Assembly (NCBI RefSeq): GCF_036053395.1
Contig: NZ_CP107942.1
Coordinates: 3,004,501-3,068,500 of the forward strand
DNA length: 64,000 nt
DNA from: Actinoplanes sp. NBC_00393
Lineage (GTDB): Bacteria; Actinomycetota; Actinomycetes; Mycobacteriales; Micromonosporaceae
Direction of reading: 5' to 3'
The notes under the pieces were generated by a model. That model saw nothing but the letters and a program-made list of their open reading frames with translations, did not search any database and was not told the origin of the DNA. The position numbers and the translations under genes are program-made. Numbering within the stretch: position 1 is the stretch's first letter; every line of letters starts with the position of its first letter. Below, piece after piece: positions 1 through 8,236 of the stretch.

Positions 1-605
1 TGCTCGCCGTCGGCCTGCACGCGTGGGTGCGCGCCCGCGCCCGGGCCGGGCGCAAAGGCCAGGACGACACCGGGTACGAGAAACCGTGGTGGACCGGGTG
101 GCTGGACATCGCGATGTTCGTGGCGATGTTCGCGCTCGCCGTCTCGATGTATTCCACGGCCCGGCTGATCGCGCTGGACGTGTGGGACTCGCCCACGCAG
201 GTCCGGGTCCTGGTCGAGGACATGAATGTCTCCGAGCGCCGCGGCGGCGGGTTCGACGAGCAGTTCTGTTACCAGCTGGCCCGGCTCGACGGGTCGAAGG
301 TTCCCGTCGAGCTGTGCCGCGACGTGCGCGCGTTCTCCCTGGACGAGCGGATCACGGTGCTGCTCGAGCCGACCGGTCTGGTCGGCCCGGAGACGCCGCA
401 GCAGGTGGCCGGGCTGGGCGGCTGGCGCTACCTGGCGCCGGGGCTGGCCGTCTTCCTGGTGGCGGGCGGCTGGTTGCTCGGCCCGCACCTGGGCCGGGAC
501 GAGACCGCCCGGACGCGGGCGCCGACGATCACCCGGCGAGTGTCGATTCGATCGCCTCGACCACCAGCGCGTGGTCGTCGGCCTGGGGCAGGCCGGAAAC
601 GGTGA
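1..605 (+). CDS. membrane protein, 5' end outside window
   Basis: The reading frame is open from base 3 and its start lies outside the window. The visible part has two hydrophobic segments: one beginning WLDIAMFVAMFALA (bases ~99-170) and one with LAPGLAVFLVAGGWLLG near the end (bases ~430-480). Between them lies a polar, probably extracytoplasmic, stretch of about 85 residues with a Cys pair (FCYQL and ELCRD). The frame ends at a TGA at 603-605, but the last ~25 codons are Arg/Pro-rich and overlap the end of the opposing UPF0303 gene by 77 bp. The tail is therefore either extended or frameshifted. I do not recognise the family. Function unknown. Confidence 0.6.
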   Translation, partial: LAVGLHAWVRARARAGRKGQDDTGYEKPWWTGWLDIAMFVAMFALAVSMYSTARLIALDVWDSPTQVRVLVEDMNVSERRGGGFDEQFCYQLARLDGSKVPVELCRDVRAFSLDERITVLLEPTGLVGPETPQQVAGLGGWRYLAPGLAVFLVAGGWLLGPHLGRDETARTRAPTITRRVSIRSPRPPARGRRPGAGRKR

Positions 606-1002
606 CCACGCCGATGATCCCGGCGCCGGTGACCCGGATCGGGAAGGCGCCGCCGTGCGCCGCGTACCGGGCCGGGTCGACGCCCATCTCGGCGTTCAGG
701 CTCTGGCCCTTGGCGGCCAGCCGGCGGCCCACCAGGTACGAGGAGCCGGCGTAGCGGTAGACGACGCGCACCTTGCGCTCGATCCAGGCGTCGTTGTCGG
801 CGCTGGAGCCGGGCAGCCCGGCGTGGAACAGCTGCTGTTCGCCGCGGCGGATGTCGACGGCGACCGGCAGCCGCCGTTCGGTGGCCAGCTTGACGAGCAG
901 GCTGCCCAGCGCCCACGCGTCGGTCTCGTCGAAGCGCGGGAACACCAGGCGGCGTTCCTGCTCCTCGATGGTGGCGATCAGCTTGTCCAGGTCGTCGCTC
1001 AT
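529..1002 (-). CDS. UPF0303 / heme-degrading-domain family protein
   Basis: This 157-residue protein starts MSDDLDKLIATIEEQE at the ATG at 1002. It resembles the UPF0303 (YBR137W-like, HbpS/GlcG-like fold) family: an N-terminal helix, then the conserved block ALGSLLVKLATERRLPVAVD, an AWIERKVRVVYRY segment, and a C-terminal glycine-rich RVTGAGIIGVVTVSGLPQA element. Family members are small cytosolic proteins annotated as heme-degrading-domain proteins. The activity here is inferred from resemblance only. It lies 17 bp downstream of the TSUP permease on the same strand and may be read with it. Its 3' end overlaps the gene running off the left edge. Confidence 0.75.
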   Translation of the reverse strand: MSDDLDKLIATIEEQERRLVFPRFDETDAWALGSLLVKLATERRLPVAVDIRRGEQQLFHAGLPGSSADNDAWIERKVRVVYRYAGSSYLVGRRLAAKGQSLNAEMGVDPARYAAHGGAFPIRVTGAGIIGVVTVSGLPQADDHALVVEAIESTLAG

Positions 1003-1019
1003 GCCGCCATTCTCGCCTG

Positions 1020-1781
1020 TCACGATTCCTGCCAGTGCAGGTACCCGAGGCGCACGATCAGCGCGAGGACGACGACCAGCAGCACGATCCGCACGAATCC
1101 GGCGCCGCGGCGCAACGCCATCCGGGCGCCGACGACCGAGCCGGCGATGTTGGCGACCGCCATCGCGGCGCCGATCAGCCAGGCCACGTTGCCGGTGGCG
1201 GCGAACACCACCAGGGCGCCCAGGTTGGTGGCCGTGTTGACGATCTTCGCCATCGCCGAGCCGTGCAGGAAATCGGCGCCGACGATCGTGGTGAACGCGA
1301 GGACCAGGAAGGTGCCGGTGCCGGGGCCGATCAGCCCGTCGTAGGCGGCGATCACGCCGCCGGCCACGGCCACGGCGATGCCGCGCCGCCACGGGGTGCG
1401 CTTCTCCATGTGCTCGCGCAGGCCCATCTGCGGGCGTACGGTGACGAACACCGCGACCGCCACCAGCACGCCGATGATGACCGGCCGGTACGCGCTCGCC
1501 GGGATCCCGCCGGCCAGGGCGGCCCCGCAGCCGGAGCAGACCAGCGCCAGGACCGCGGACGGCCCGGCCACCCCCCAGTCGATTTTGGTGCGCCGCGCGT
1601 ACGTGACAGCTGCCGTGCTGGTCCCGCAGATCGCCGCGAGCTTGTTGGTGCCCAGCGCGGTCGCCAGCGGCAGGTGCGGGGCGGCCAGCAGCAGCGCGGG
1701 CAACAGCAGCAGACCGCCGCCGCCGACCACCGCATCGACCCACCCCGCCGCCGCTGCCGCGATCAGCAGCGTGGCGATCAC
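1020..1781 (-). CDS. TSUP-family (TauE/SafE-like) permease
   Basis: This is a 253-residue integral membrane protein. I chose the GTG at 1781 because it overlaps the stop of the upstream 30-codon gene (GTGA) and the mature sequence then begins MIATLLIAAAAAGWVDAVVG. It carries the two family repeats: GWVDAVVGGGGLLLLPALL near residues 12-30 with ALGTNKLAA at ~45, and AYDGLIGPGTGTFLVLAF near 145-162 with NTATNLGAL at ~180. About eight hydrophobic segments are visible. TSUP proteins export small sulfur- or carbon-containing anions across the cytoplasmic membrane. The substrate cannot be read from the sequence. Translation is probably coupled to the small upstream gene. Confidence 0.88.
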   Translation of the reverse strand: MIATLLIAAAAAGWVDAVVGGGGLLLLPALLLAAPHLPLATALGTNKLAAICGTSTAAVTYARRTKIDWGVAGPSAVLALVCSGCGAALAGGIPASAYRPVIIGVLVAVAVFVTVRPQMGLREHMEKRTPWRRGIAVAVAGGVIAAYDGLIGPGTGTFLVLAFTTIVGADFLHGSAMAKIVNTATNLGALVVFAATGNVAWLIGAAMAVANIAGSVVGARMALRRGAGFVRIVLLVVVLALIVRLGYLHWQES

Positions 1782-1870
1782 CTCGTGCCCCGGGCCTTCT
1801 GCAGCCAGGCGCCGATCAGCGCCCCGATCATCACCAAGGTCAGGACGCAACACAGCGCCTTGAAAAGCAT
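1778..1870 (-). CDS. 30-residue single-span membrane peptide coupled to TSUP permease
   Basis: This short gene starts at the ATG at 1870 behind a strong ribosome site (GGAGAAGGC directly before the ATG). It encodes 30 residues: MLFKALCC, a hydrophobic span (VLTLVMIGALIGAWL) and a basic tail (QKARGTR). Its TGA overlaps the GTG start of the permease by 4 bp, the classic layout for translational coupling. It could be a small permease subunit or a coupling leader. It is too short for family assignment. The ribosome site plus the exact overlap argue against chance. Confidence 0.6.
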   Translation of the reverse strand: MLFKALCCVLTLVMIGALIGAWLQKARGTR

Positions 1871-1900
1871 GCCTTCTCCACGTTGGCTAAGGTCGGCCGT

Positions 1901-2677
1901 GTGCGCCTGGCCACCTTCAACCTGTTGCACGGCAGATCGTTGTCCGACGGAACCGTACACGCCGACCGGATCGCGGCCGCCGTCGCCGACCTCGACGCCG
2001 ACGTGCTGGGCCTGCAGGAGGTGGACCGGGCCCAGCCGCGCAGCGGCCTGCTGGATCTGACCGCCCTGGCCGCCGACGCGCTGGGCGCCACCACGCACCG
2101 GTTCGCCGCGGCGGTGGCCGGCACGCCGGGGGAGGTGTGGGAGCCGTGGCACTCCGGGGTCGACGTCGCCCACCCGCAGTACGGGATCGCGCTGGTCAGC
2201 CGCTACCCGGTGGTGCGCTGGCAGATCACCCCGTTACCGGCCGCCCCGGTCCGATCCCCGGTGTACGTGCCGGACGGCGGTCTGCTGCTGCTTCGCGACG
2301 AGCCGCGGGTTCTGCTGGCCGCGGTGCTGGAGACGCCCAGCGGTCCGCTCACTGTGGCGACGACGCACCTGTCGTTCGTACCCGGCTGGAATGTGCGTCA
2401 GCTGCGCCATGCCGTGCGGGCGTTGCGTGCCCTGCCCGCGCCCCGCGTGCTGTTGGGTGATCTCAACATGCCGGCCGGGCCGGTGCGCGCGTTCACCGGC
2501 TGGAAGCCGCTGGCGCGCGCCGCGACCTTCCCCAGCCCGTCACCGAAGACCCAGCTCGACCATGTGGTCGCCGATCCGCGCGGGGCGGCCGCGCTGGGCC
2601 GGGTGGTGCAGGTGCGCACCCCGCACCCGCTGGTGTCGGATCACCGGCCGCTGGTGGTCGGCTTCGACCGCAGGTAG
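1901..2677 (+). CDS. endonuclease/exonuclease/phosphatase (EEP) family protein
   Basis: The start is the GTG at 1901, seven bases after a TAAGGT box (1888-1893), which fits a leaderless transcript. A TTG at 1883 overlaps that box and is less likely. The 258-residue protein has the EEP signature in order: LATFNLLHG at the N terminus, LGLQEVDR (metal-binding Glu) near residue 45, TTHLSFVP near 155, LLGDLNMPAG near 190 and SDHRPLVV at the C terminus. EEP enzymes are metal-dependent phosphodiesterases acting on nucleic acids, lipids or nucleotides. The substrate here is unknown. No signal peptide is visible, so it is probably cytosolic. Its 3' end overlaps the opposing GNAT gene by 37 bp. Confidence 0.85.
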   Translation: MRLATFNLLHGRSLSDGTVHADRIAAAVADLDADVLGLQEVDRAQPRSGLLDLTALAADALGATTHRFAAAVAGTPGEVWEPWHSGVDVAHPQYGIALVSRYPVVRWQITPLPAAPVRSPVYVPDGGLLLLRDEPRVLLAAVLETPSGPLTVATTHLSFVPGWNVRQLRHAVRALRALPAPRVLLGDLNMPAGPVRAFTGWKPLARAATFPSPSPKTQLDHVVADPRGAAALGRVVQVRTPHPLVSDHRPLVVGFDRR

Positions 2678-3159
2678 ACGTCCTCCAGCCCGTCCTCCGG
2701 GTCCCACTGCTCGCCGATCTTGAAGAACCCGAACCCGGCGATCGTGGCCCGTGAGGCGACGTTGTCCGGGCGGATGCTGGCGCGCACCGCGGTGACCTGC
2801 GGGTCGGCGTCGGCGCGGGCCAGCAGCGCGGCGAGCATCGCCTTGGCGTAGCCGCGGCGCCGGTATGCGGGATCCACCGAGTAGGCCACCTCGACGATGC
2901 CGTCGGTGTCCGGCGGGCCGTGGAACCCGCCGTGGCCGACCACGACGTCCTCGGGCACGGCGACCGCGGCCCGGGCGATCCAGTCGGCGGCGGCCGGGTT
3001 GCGCCGGATGTCGTCCAGGCGGATCTGCCACAGCCATTTCTCGTCGACCAGGTACCGGCTCAGCGGGTGCCCGGCCGAGCGGCCGGCCTCGTCGAGGTCG
3101 CCGGCGATCAGCGCGGTCAGGGTGGCGGGGGAGAGCTGCACGAAGCGGATGGACGGCAT
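2641..3159 (-). CDS. GNAT-family N-acetyltransferase
   Basis: This 172-residue protein begins MPSIRFVQLSPATL at the ATG at 3159. It has the GNAT core: a strand ending VEVAYSVDPAYRRRGYAKAM, where RRRGYA forms the acetyl-CoA pyrophosphate loop, followed by AVRASIRPDNVASRATIAGFGF, the usual second half. Family members transfer an acetyl group from acetyl-CoA to an amine. The acceptor is not predictable. The gene is divergent from ohrR, sharing a 77-bp intergenic region with the palindrome at 3200-3211, and overlaps the EEP gene tail to tail. Confidence 0.82.
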   Translation of the reverse strand: MPSIRFVQLSPATLTALIAGDLDEAGRSAGHPLSRYLVDEKWLWQIRLDDIRRNPAAADWIARAAVAVPEDVVVGHGGFHGPPDTDGIVEVAYSVDPAYRRRGYAKAMLAALLARADADPQVTAVRASIRPDNVASRATIAGFGFFKIGEQWDPEDGLEDVYLRSKPTTSGR

Positions 3160-3199
3160 GTCGGCATGGTCACATACCGGTGCTGCGCCCGTCCGAACG

Positions 3200-3211
3200 G
3201 TTGTGCACAAC
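3200..3211. promoter_or_regulatory. 12-bp palindrome, candidate OhrR operator
   Basis: GTTGTGCACAAC is a perfect palindrome 25 bp before the ohrR ATG, in the divergent region shared with the GNAT gene. OhrR repressors bind AT-rich palindromes between -10 and start and are usually autoregulatory. Position and symmetry fit; binding is inference. Confidence 0.55.
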
Positions 3212-3236
3212 TGAATTGGGCACTACCTTTCAGGGC

Positions 3237-3671
3237 ATGCGTGAGAGCACCGCCCTGGACGACATGATCTGCTTCCAGCTCTACGCAGCCAGCCGCGGCA
3301 TGACCGCCCTCTACCGGCCGCTGCTCGAACCCCACCACCTGACCTACCCGCAATACCTGGTGCTGCGGGTGCTCTGGCACGACGGACCCACCACCGTGCG
3401 CGACCTCGGCCACACCCTGCGCCTGGACAGCGGCACCCTGTCGCCCCTGCTCAAACGCCTCGAAACCCAGGGCCGGCTGCGCCGCGAACGCGACACCGAC
3501 GACGAACGCGTCGTGCGCATCCACCTCACCGACACCGGCAACGCCCTACGCGACGAGATCGGCGACCTCACCCAGCGACTCGTCTGCGCCACCGGGCTCA
3601 CCCTCGACGAGCTCACCCAACTGCACCAGCTGCTCAACCGGGCACGACACTCCTCGAAAGGAACCGCATGA
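3237..3671 (+). CDS. ohrR: organic-peroxide-sensing MarR-family repressor OhrR
   Basis: The 144-residue protein begins MRESTALDDMICFQLYAASR. Cys12 inside CFQLYAASR matches the reactive N-terminal cysteine of OhrR, which is oxidised by organic hydroperoxides to release DNA. The winged helix follows: YPQYLVLRVLWHDGPTTVRD, the recognition segment LDSGTLSPLLKRLE, and the wing RRERDTDDERVVRIHLT. The stop overlaps the ohr start (ATGA), so the two are co-translated. It should repress both genes through the upstream palindrome. No second C-terminal cysteine pair is obvious beyond Cys at ~120 (LVCATGL), so either the one-Cys or two-Cys mechanism is possible. Confidence 0.93.
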   Translation: MRESTALDDMICFQLYAASRGMTALYRPLLEPHHLTYPQYLVLRVLWHDGPTTVRDLGHTLRLDSGTLSPLLKRLETQGRLRRERDTDDERVVRIHLTDTGNALRDEIGDLTQRLVCATGLTLDELTQLHQLLNRARHSSKGTA

Positions 3672-4087
3672 CCGCCATCTACACCGCGTCCGCCACCGCC
3701 ACCGGCGACGGCCGCAACGGCCACGTCCGCTCCAGCGACGGCGTCCTCGACTTCGACCTCGCCATCCCCAAGGAGATGGGCGGCCCCGGCGGCGCCCTCA
3801 CCAACCCCGAGCAGCTGTTCGCCGCCGGCTACGCCGCCTGCTTCCACAGCGCCCTCAAGCGCGTCGCCAGCACCCAGAAGATCACCCTCGTCGACACCGC
3901 CATCACCGTCGACGTCGGCATCGGCGCCCTGCCCAGCGGCGGCTTCGGCCTGTCGGTGACCATCGAAGCCGAACTGCCCGGCCTCGACGAAGCCACCGCC
4001 AAAGCCGTCCTCGACGCGGCACACCAGATCTGCCCCTACTCCAACGCCACCCGCGGCAACGTCGAGGTCCAGCTCAACCTCGCCTGA
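3668..4087 (+). CDS. ohr: organic hydroperoxide resistance protein Ohr
   Basis: At 139 residues it has the usual Ohr length. The two catalytic cysteines are present: Cys58 in GYAACFHSAL and Cys122 in ICPYSNATRGN. Ohr is a thiol peroxidase that reduces organic and fatty-acid hydroperoxides in the cytosol, recycled through lipoyl proteins. The N-terminal YTASATATGDGRNGHVRSSDG is the expected opening strand. It is translated with ohrR (4-bp overlap) and followed by a strong hairpin, so the pair forms a complete operon. Confidence 0.96.
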   Translation: MTAIYTASATATGDGRNGHVRSSDGVLDFDLAIPKEMGGPGGALTNPEQLFAAGYAACFHSALKRVASTQKITLVDTAITVDVGIGALPSGGFGLSVTIEAELPGLDEATAKAVLDAAHQICPYSNATRGNVEVQLNLA

Positions 4088-4100
4088 GGATCCACCGATT

Positions 4101-4129
4101 CCGTGATGGGCCGCCCCGGCCCATCACGG
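4101..4129 (+). terminator. 12-bp perfect hairpin after ohr
   Basis: CCGTGATGGGCC (4101-4112) pairs perfectly with GGCCCATCACGG (4118-4129) across a 5-nt loop, 13 bp after the ohr stop. There is no T-run, as is usual for actinobacterial terminators. It ends just before a TAGGCT box (4131-4136), so it could also act as an operator for the next gene. Confidence 0.65.
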
Positions 4130-4146
4130 ATAGGCTGGGTGCCGCG

Positions 4147-6366
4147 ATGAGCCCTCACGGCAACCTCCCGGCCGAACTGTCGAGTTTCGTCGACCGCACC
4201 CGCGAGCGGGCGGAACTCAAACGCCTGCTCGCCGCCGCCCGCCTGGTCACCGTCACCGGCATCGGCGGCGTCGGCAAGACCCGCACCGCCCTGCGCGTCG
4301 CCGCCGAGGTCCGCCGCGCCTTCCCCGACGGCGCCTGGCTCGCCGACCTGGCCACCCTCACCGACCCCGGCCTGCTCACCGAAACCGTCGCCCAGGCCGT
4401 CGGCGTCAAGGACCAGACCGCCCGGCCACCCGCCGAAAGCCTCGCCGGCTACCTCGCGCCCCGCCGGCTGCTGCTCATCCTCGACACCTGCGAACACCTC
4501 GCCGCCGACTGCGCCGGCCTGGCCCAGAAACTGCTGCAGGCCGCACCCGGCCTGCGCGTGCTGGCCACCAGCCGGCAACCCCTCGGCGCCACCGGCGAAC
4601 ACGTCCTCGCCCTGCCACCACTGCCCACCGCCGACGCCTGCACCCTGTTCACCGAACGCGCCACCGCCGCGTCCGCCGCCTTCACCGACGCCGACCAGAG
4701 CGCCGTCGCCCGGCTCTGCGAACGCCTCGACGGCATCCCGCTCGGCATCGAACTCGCCGCCGTACGCACCCGCGCCCTGCCCGTCGGCCAGATCGCCGAC
4801 CTCGTCGAAACCGGCCGCACCCGGCTGCTCACCCCGGTCCGCGCCGCCATCGACGGCAGCCACGACCTGTGCACCCCCGCCGAACGCCTGCTCTGGGCCC
4901 GCGCCGCCGTCTTCCCCGGCACCTTCACCCTCGACGCCGCCCAACAGGTCTGCACCGACGACCAGCTGCCCGCCGACGACATCATCGACGTCATCACCGG
5001 CCTCGTCGACAAAAGCATCCTGCACCGCGACGACGACCCCGACCCCCGCTACCGGCTGCTCGACACCCTGCGCGAATACGGCCTCGAACGACTCCGCGAC
5101 ACCGGCGCCGAAACCGACCTGCGCCGCCGCCACCGCGACCACCACCTGCACCTGGCCCGCCGCTTCGACGCCGAGTGGTGCGGCCCCGGCCAGGCCGACT
5201 GGTACCGCCGGCTCACCCGCGAACACGCCAACCTGCGCGCCGCCCTCGACTTCAGCCTCACCGACCCGGCCGAACACCAGGCCGGCCTCGAACTCGCCGG
5301 CGCCCTGCTCTACTACTGGATGGCCTGCGGACACCCCCGCGAAGGCCGCTACTACCTCGACCGGCTCCTCACCCTCGACAGCCCACCCGGCCCCGCCCTC
5401 ACCCGCGCCCTCTGGGTCTGCGCCTGGATCAGCGCCCTGCAGGGCGACATGGACGCCGCCGAGAACCGCCTCGCCCAATGCCGCCCCCACGCCGAAACGC
5501 AGAACGACACCGCCGCCGCCGGCTGGATCGCCTACATCGGCAGCGCCATCGCCGTATTCAGCGGCGACCCCCAGCGCGCCATGACCCTCGCCGAACAATC
5601 CGCCCACCTGCACACCCACGGCGGCGACCCGAACACCGGCCTGCTCGTCGCCTACGCCGCCCAGGCCATCGCCCTCGCCTTCCTCAACGAACTCGACCGG
5701 GCCATCGCCGTCACCGACGAATACCGCAAACTCTGCGCCGACCACCACGAACAATGGGCCTGCACCTACGCCGACTGGGCCGCCGGCGTCGCCGAACTCG
5801 GCCGCGGCAACCCCACCGCCGCCGTCGACCACGCCCGCGCCGCCCTGCGCTTCAAACGCCAACTCGGCGACCACGGCGGCTGCGCCATGGTCGTCGACGT
5901 CCTCGCCACCGGCGCCAGCATGCAGGGCGACGCCGCCCGCGCCGCCCGCCTCATCGGCCTCGCCCACCGCCTCTGGGAAACCGTCGGCCTGCCCCAGCTC
6001 GGCTCCCCGGACCTGAGCGCCAGCCGGGTGTGGACCGAGAAACAGGCCCGCCACATCCTCGGCGACCAGCGCTTCGACGACGCCCTCACCACCGGCCTCA
6101 CCGACGACTTCGACACCGGCATCGCGTACGCCCTGGACGAACCCGGCCCCCGGCCGGCCACCAACCACCCGCCCGACCCGGCACCCCTGACCACCCGCGA
6201 ACGCCAGGTCGCCGAACTCGTCGCCGACGGCCTCACCAACCAGCAGATCGCCGACCGGCTCATGATCAGCAGACGGACGGCCAACACCCACATCGAGCAC
6301 ATCCTCACCAAGCTCGACTTCACCGCGCGTACCCAGATCGCCGCCTGGATCGCCGCCCGAACCTGA
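4147..6366 (+). CDS. LuxR-family regulator with NB-ARC-type ATPase domain
   Basis: The 739-residue protein is built as an N-terminal ATPase, a helical repeat middle and a C-terminal LuxR helix-turn-helix. The Walker A loop GIGGVGKTRTA lies at residues 39-49, Walker B is LLLILDTCEHL near 105-115, and VLATSRQPLG follows as a sensor motif. The middle (about 330-640) is alpha-helical and TPR-like. The HTH at about 682-739 reads LTTRERQVAELVADGLTNQQ and IADRLMISRRTANTHIEHIL. Such regulators switch transcription after nucleotide binding and ligand or partner sensing by the repeat domain. The target is unknown. A TAGGCT box lies 10 bp before the ATG. Third codon positions are strongly C-rich. Confidence 0.9.
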   Translation: MSPHGNLPAELSSFVDRTRERAELKRLLAAARLVTVTGIGGVGKTRTALRVAAEVRRAFPDGAWLADLATLTDPGLLTETVAQAVGVKDQTARPPAESLAGYLAPRRLLLILDTCEHLAADCAGLAQKLLQAAPGLRVLATSRQPLGATGEHVLALPPLPTADACTLFTERATAASAAFTDADQSAVARLCERLDGIPLGIELAAVRTRALPVGQIADLVETGRTRLLTPVRAAIDGSHDLCTPAERLLWARAAVFPGTFTLDAAQQVCTDDQLPADDIIDVITGLVDKSILHRDDDPDPRYRLLDTLREYGLERLRDTGAETDLRRRHRDHHLHLARRFDAEWCGPGQADWYRRLTREHANLRAALDFSLTDPAEHQAGLELAGALLYYWMACGHPREGRYYLDRLLTLDSPPGPALTRALWVCAWISALQGDMDAAENRLAQCRPHAETQNDTAAAGWIAYIGSAIAVFSGDPQRAMTLAEQSAHLHTHGGDPNTGLLVAYAAQAIALAFLNELDRAIAVTDEYRKLCADHHEQWACTYADWAAGVAELGRGNPTAAVDHARAALRFKRQLGDHGGCAMVVDVLATGASMQGDAARAARLIGLAHRLWETVGLPQLGSPDLSASRVWTEKQARHILGDQRFDDALTTGLTDDFDTGIAYALDEPGPRPATNHPPDPAPLTTRERQVAELVADGLTNQQIADRLMISRRTANTHIEHILTKLDFTARTQIAAWIAART

Positions 6367-6373
6367 CCGCCCT

Positions 6374-6391
6374 ATCGGTCACCTGACCGAT
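6374..6391 (+). terminator. short hairpin after the LuxR gene
   Basis: ATCGGTC and GACCGAT pair perfectly across ACCT, 7 bp after the stop. It may serve as a weak terminator or as an operator for the STAS gene 34 bp on. Confidence 0.4.
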
Positions 6392-6424
6392 TCGCTTCCG
6401 CCGCCCAGCCCGCACGATGACACC

Positions 6425-6754
6425 ATGACCGTCGACCCGGCGCCGCTGCAGCTCACCGTCACCCACCACGGGCCCACCACCATCGACCTCACCGTCACCG
6501 GCGAACTCGACGTGGCCACCGCCGACGGGCTGCACACCTGGATCGTCGACACCGTCACCGAACACCGCCCCGACGCCATCACCCTCGACCTGAGCCGCCT
6601 GCAGTTCATCGACGCCGCCGGCGTCCGCACCCTCTACCGGCTGCACGCCCTCACCGCAGCCGGCGGATGCGCCCTCACCATCGGCCCCGCCCACCAGGTG
6701 TTCTGGTGGACCCTGTCCCGGCTCGGCCTGCAACCCTCCTTCGCCCAGCGGTGA
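6425..6754 (+). CDS. STAS-domain protein (anti-anti-sigma-like), phospho-site absent
   Basis: The 109-residue single STAS domain has the SpoIIAA/RsbV core: TTIDLTVTGELDVATAD, then LDLSRLQFIDAAGVRTLYRL. In active antagonists the loop reads D-S-S/T-G and the Ser is phosphorylated by an anti-sigma kinase. Here it is D63-A-A-G66, so it cannot be phosphorylated at the usual position. It may be a constitutively active antagonist or a structural STAS protein. No kinase or sigma gene adjoins. The start sits 6 bp after CACGAT (6413-6418), fitting leaderless transcription, and a hairpin follows the stop. Confidence 0.87.
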   Translation: MTVDPAPLQLTVTHHGPTTIDLTVTGELDVATADGLHTWIVDTVTEHRPDAITLDLSRLQFIDAAGVRTLYRLHALTAAGGCALTIGPAHQVFWWTLSRLGLQPSFAQR

Positions 6755-6757
6755 ACC

Positions 6758-6783
6758 CGCGGCCGCTTTGCCGGGCGGCCGCG
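6758..6783 (+). terminator. GC-rich hairpin after the STAS gene
   Basis: CGCGGCCG (6758-6765) pairs with CGGCCGCG (6776-6783) across 10 nt, starting 4 bp after the STAS stop. No T-run follows. Confidence 0.5.
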
Positions 6784-6917
6784 TCACCCCCGCTCCGCCC
6801 GCCCGATCACCGGCGGACCGGGCACCTCCAGCGCCGCCGCGAAACGCCGCCTGGGTCATCGCCCACCACAGGGGGAAGCCCCTGCTGCTCTTGAAACGCA
6901 GATGATGCAATCACCCC

Positions 6918-8231
6918 ATGACGGGGACCCCATGGTGGTGCTGGTGCTGGCGGGTCGCGCTCGCCGGGCTCGCCGCAGGAGCCACCGGCACCCTGCTCAT
7001 CGGCCTGCGCGACCTCTTCCGGGCATCAGACATCGCCGCTCGCATCACCGGCGGCGTCCTCGTCCTCGTCGCGGCACTCGCCCTCGGCGCCATCGTCACC
7101 GCCTTCTCCGGACGATCTCGCCGCCAGTGGCTACCCGGCGCAGTCGCCGCCGCGGTCATGCTGCTACTCAGCCTCTGGGTGGCCGTTTCCATCCTCTCCT
7201 GGCGGCAGGTCGAACTCACCGCGGCACTCGTCGTGTCCGTGCTGATCGCCGTGACCGCCGGCTACGCACTACTGCTGAGCCAGGTGGTCCGCACCTTCGC
7301 CGCAGCGCCACCGCCGGCAACCGATGAGGGTCAGAAAAATCCCGGCGAGCCGCCCACCCGGCGAGGGGAACTGCTTGGCGCCCTCGCCACCCTGGCCGCG
7401 GCGGTCTTCGCGTTGCCCCTGGCGTGGTACTCCGCGCACTACCTGCCCACCCACACCGGACCGTCCGTCTCCATCAAACTGCAGTTCGGCGAAATGACCG
7501 CGCACAAGACCCAGGCGGCGGTACCGCTGACGATCACCGTGGAGAACACCGGCACGGTGGACGCCCGGATGATCGGATCGCTGTACGAGGTCTCCGGCGT
7601 CAAGGTCCTCGCATCACCGGCATCGACCGGACCCGAACCACTGGATCTTGACAGGTTGAAGGACATGACAGACGACAACTACGGCCCCGGTGCCCGATAC
7701 AGCAACACCACGCACATGGAAGAACCCGAACTGATCCAATTCGGCCAGGTCGTGTGGGACCAGAGCACCCTGCTGCCGGACGAGACCACCGAAGCAACCA
7801 TCATGGTGTTCTTCCCGCTGCGCACCTACGACGTCCTCCGCGGCGGCGTCGACATCGCCATCGCCCGCGACGACCGGCTGCCGATCGGACGACCGGTCCC
7901 CGGCGAAGCGGACCCGGTGGGCACCGTAACGCCCTGCGGTCCCGCAAGCGTGGTAGTACGCGAATGGCCGATCGAGACCGGCAGCCTGCTGGAGCAACTG
8001 ACCGAGGAACGCCGCGAGATCATACGCGGCATGGTTATCAAGCATCCGGACGCCGACGGGTCCTGGTGGTCGGGAGTGCCCTACCTGGAGTACCAGGTGC
8101 AGCGGTTACGCGAGACATGCGAGCACCTGTTCGCGCCCAAAGGCGAACTGGAGGAGGAGAGCATGGCCGGGCTGTCCGGAGCGATGGGGGAGATCCTGGT
8201 CCCCGCCGAGATGGCGCCGCGCGCCCCGTAG
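6918..8231 (+). CDS. membrane protein of unknown function, N-terminal TM region plus soluble domain
   Basis: The 437-residue protein starts at the ATG at 6918. Four hydrophobic segments fill residues ~10-125 and a fifth lies at ~152-172 (ALATLAAAVFALPLAWYSAH). The remaining ~260 residues are soluble and probably outside, beginning with a beta-rich stretch (VPLTITVENTGTVDARMIGS) that looks like an immunoglobulin-like fold. A cysteine pair lies at CGPASV and ETCEHLF. I do not recognise the family. It converges with the recombinase gene, stop codons 5 bp apart. Nothing nearby suggests a role. Confidence 0.72.
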   Translation: MTGTPWWCWCWRVALAGLAAGATGTLLIGLRDLFRASDIAARITGGVLVLVAALALGAIVTAFSGRSRRQWLPGAVAAAVMLLLSLWVAVSILSWRQVELTAALVVSVLIAVTAGYALLLSQVVRTFAAAPPPATDEGQKNPGEPPTRRGELLGALATLAAAVFALPLAWYSAHYLPTHTGPSVSIKLQFGEMTAHKTQAAVPLTITVENTGTVDARMIGSLYEVSGVKVLASPASTGPEPLDLDRLKDMTDDNYGPGARYSNTTHMEEPELIQFGQVVWDQSTLLPDETTEATIMVFFPLRTYDVLRGGVDIAIARDDRLPIGRPVPGEADPVGTVTPCGPASVVVREWPIETGSLLEQLTEERREIIRGMVIKHPDADGSWWSGVPYLEYQVQRLRETCEHLFAPKGELEEESMAGLSGAMGEILVPAEMAPRAP

Positions 8232-8236
8232 CCGCC

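Noticed and set aside
4036..6300. Long open frame (754 codons) antisense to the LuxR-type regulator
   Set aside because: It is Gly/Val/Ala-rich without domains and mirrors the C-rich third positions of the real gene. The sense strand has Walker and HTH motifs.
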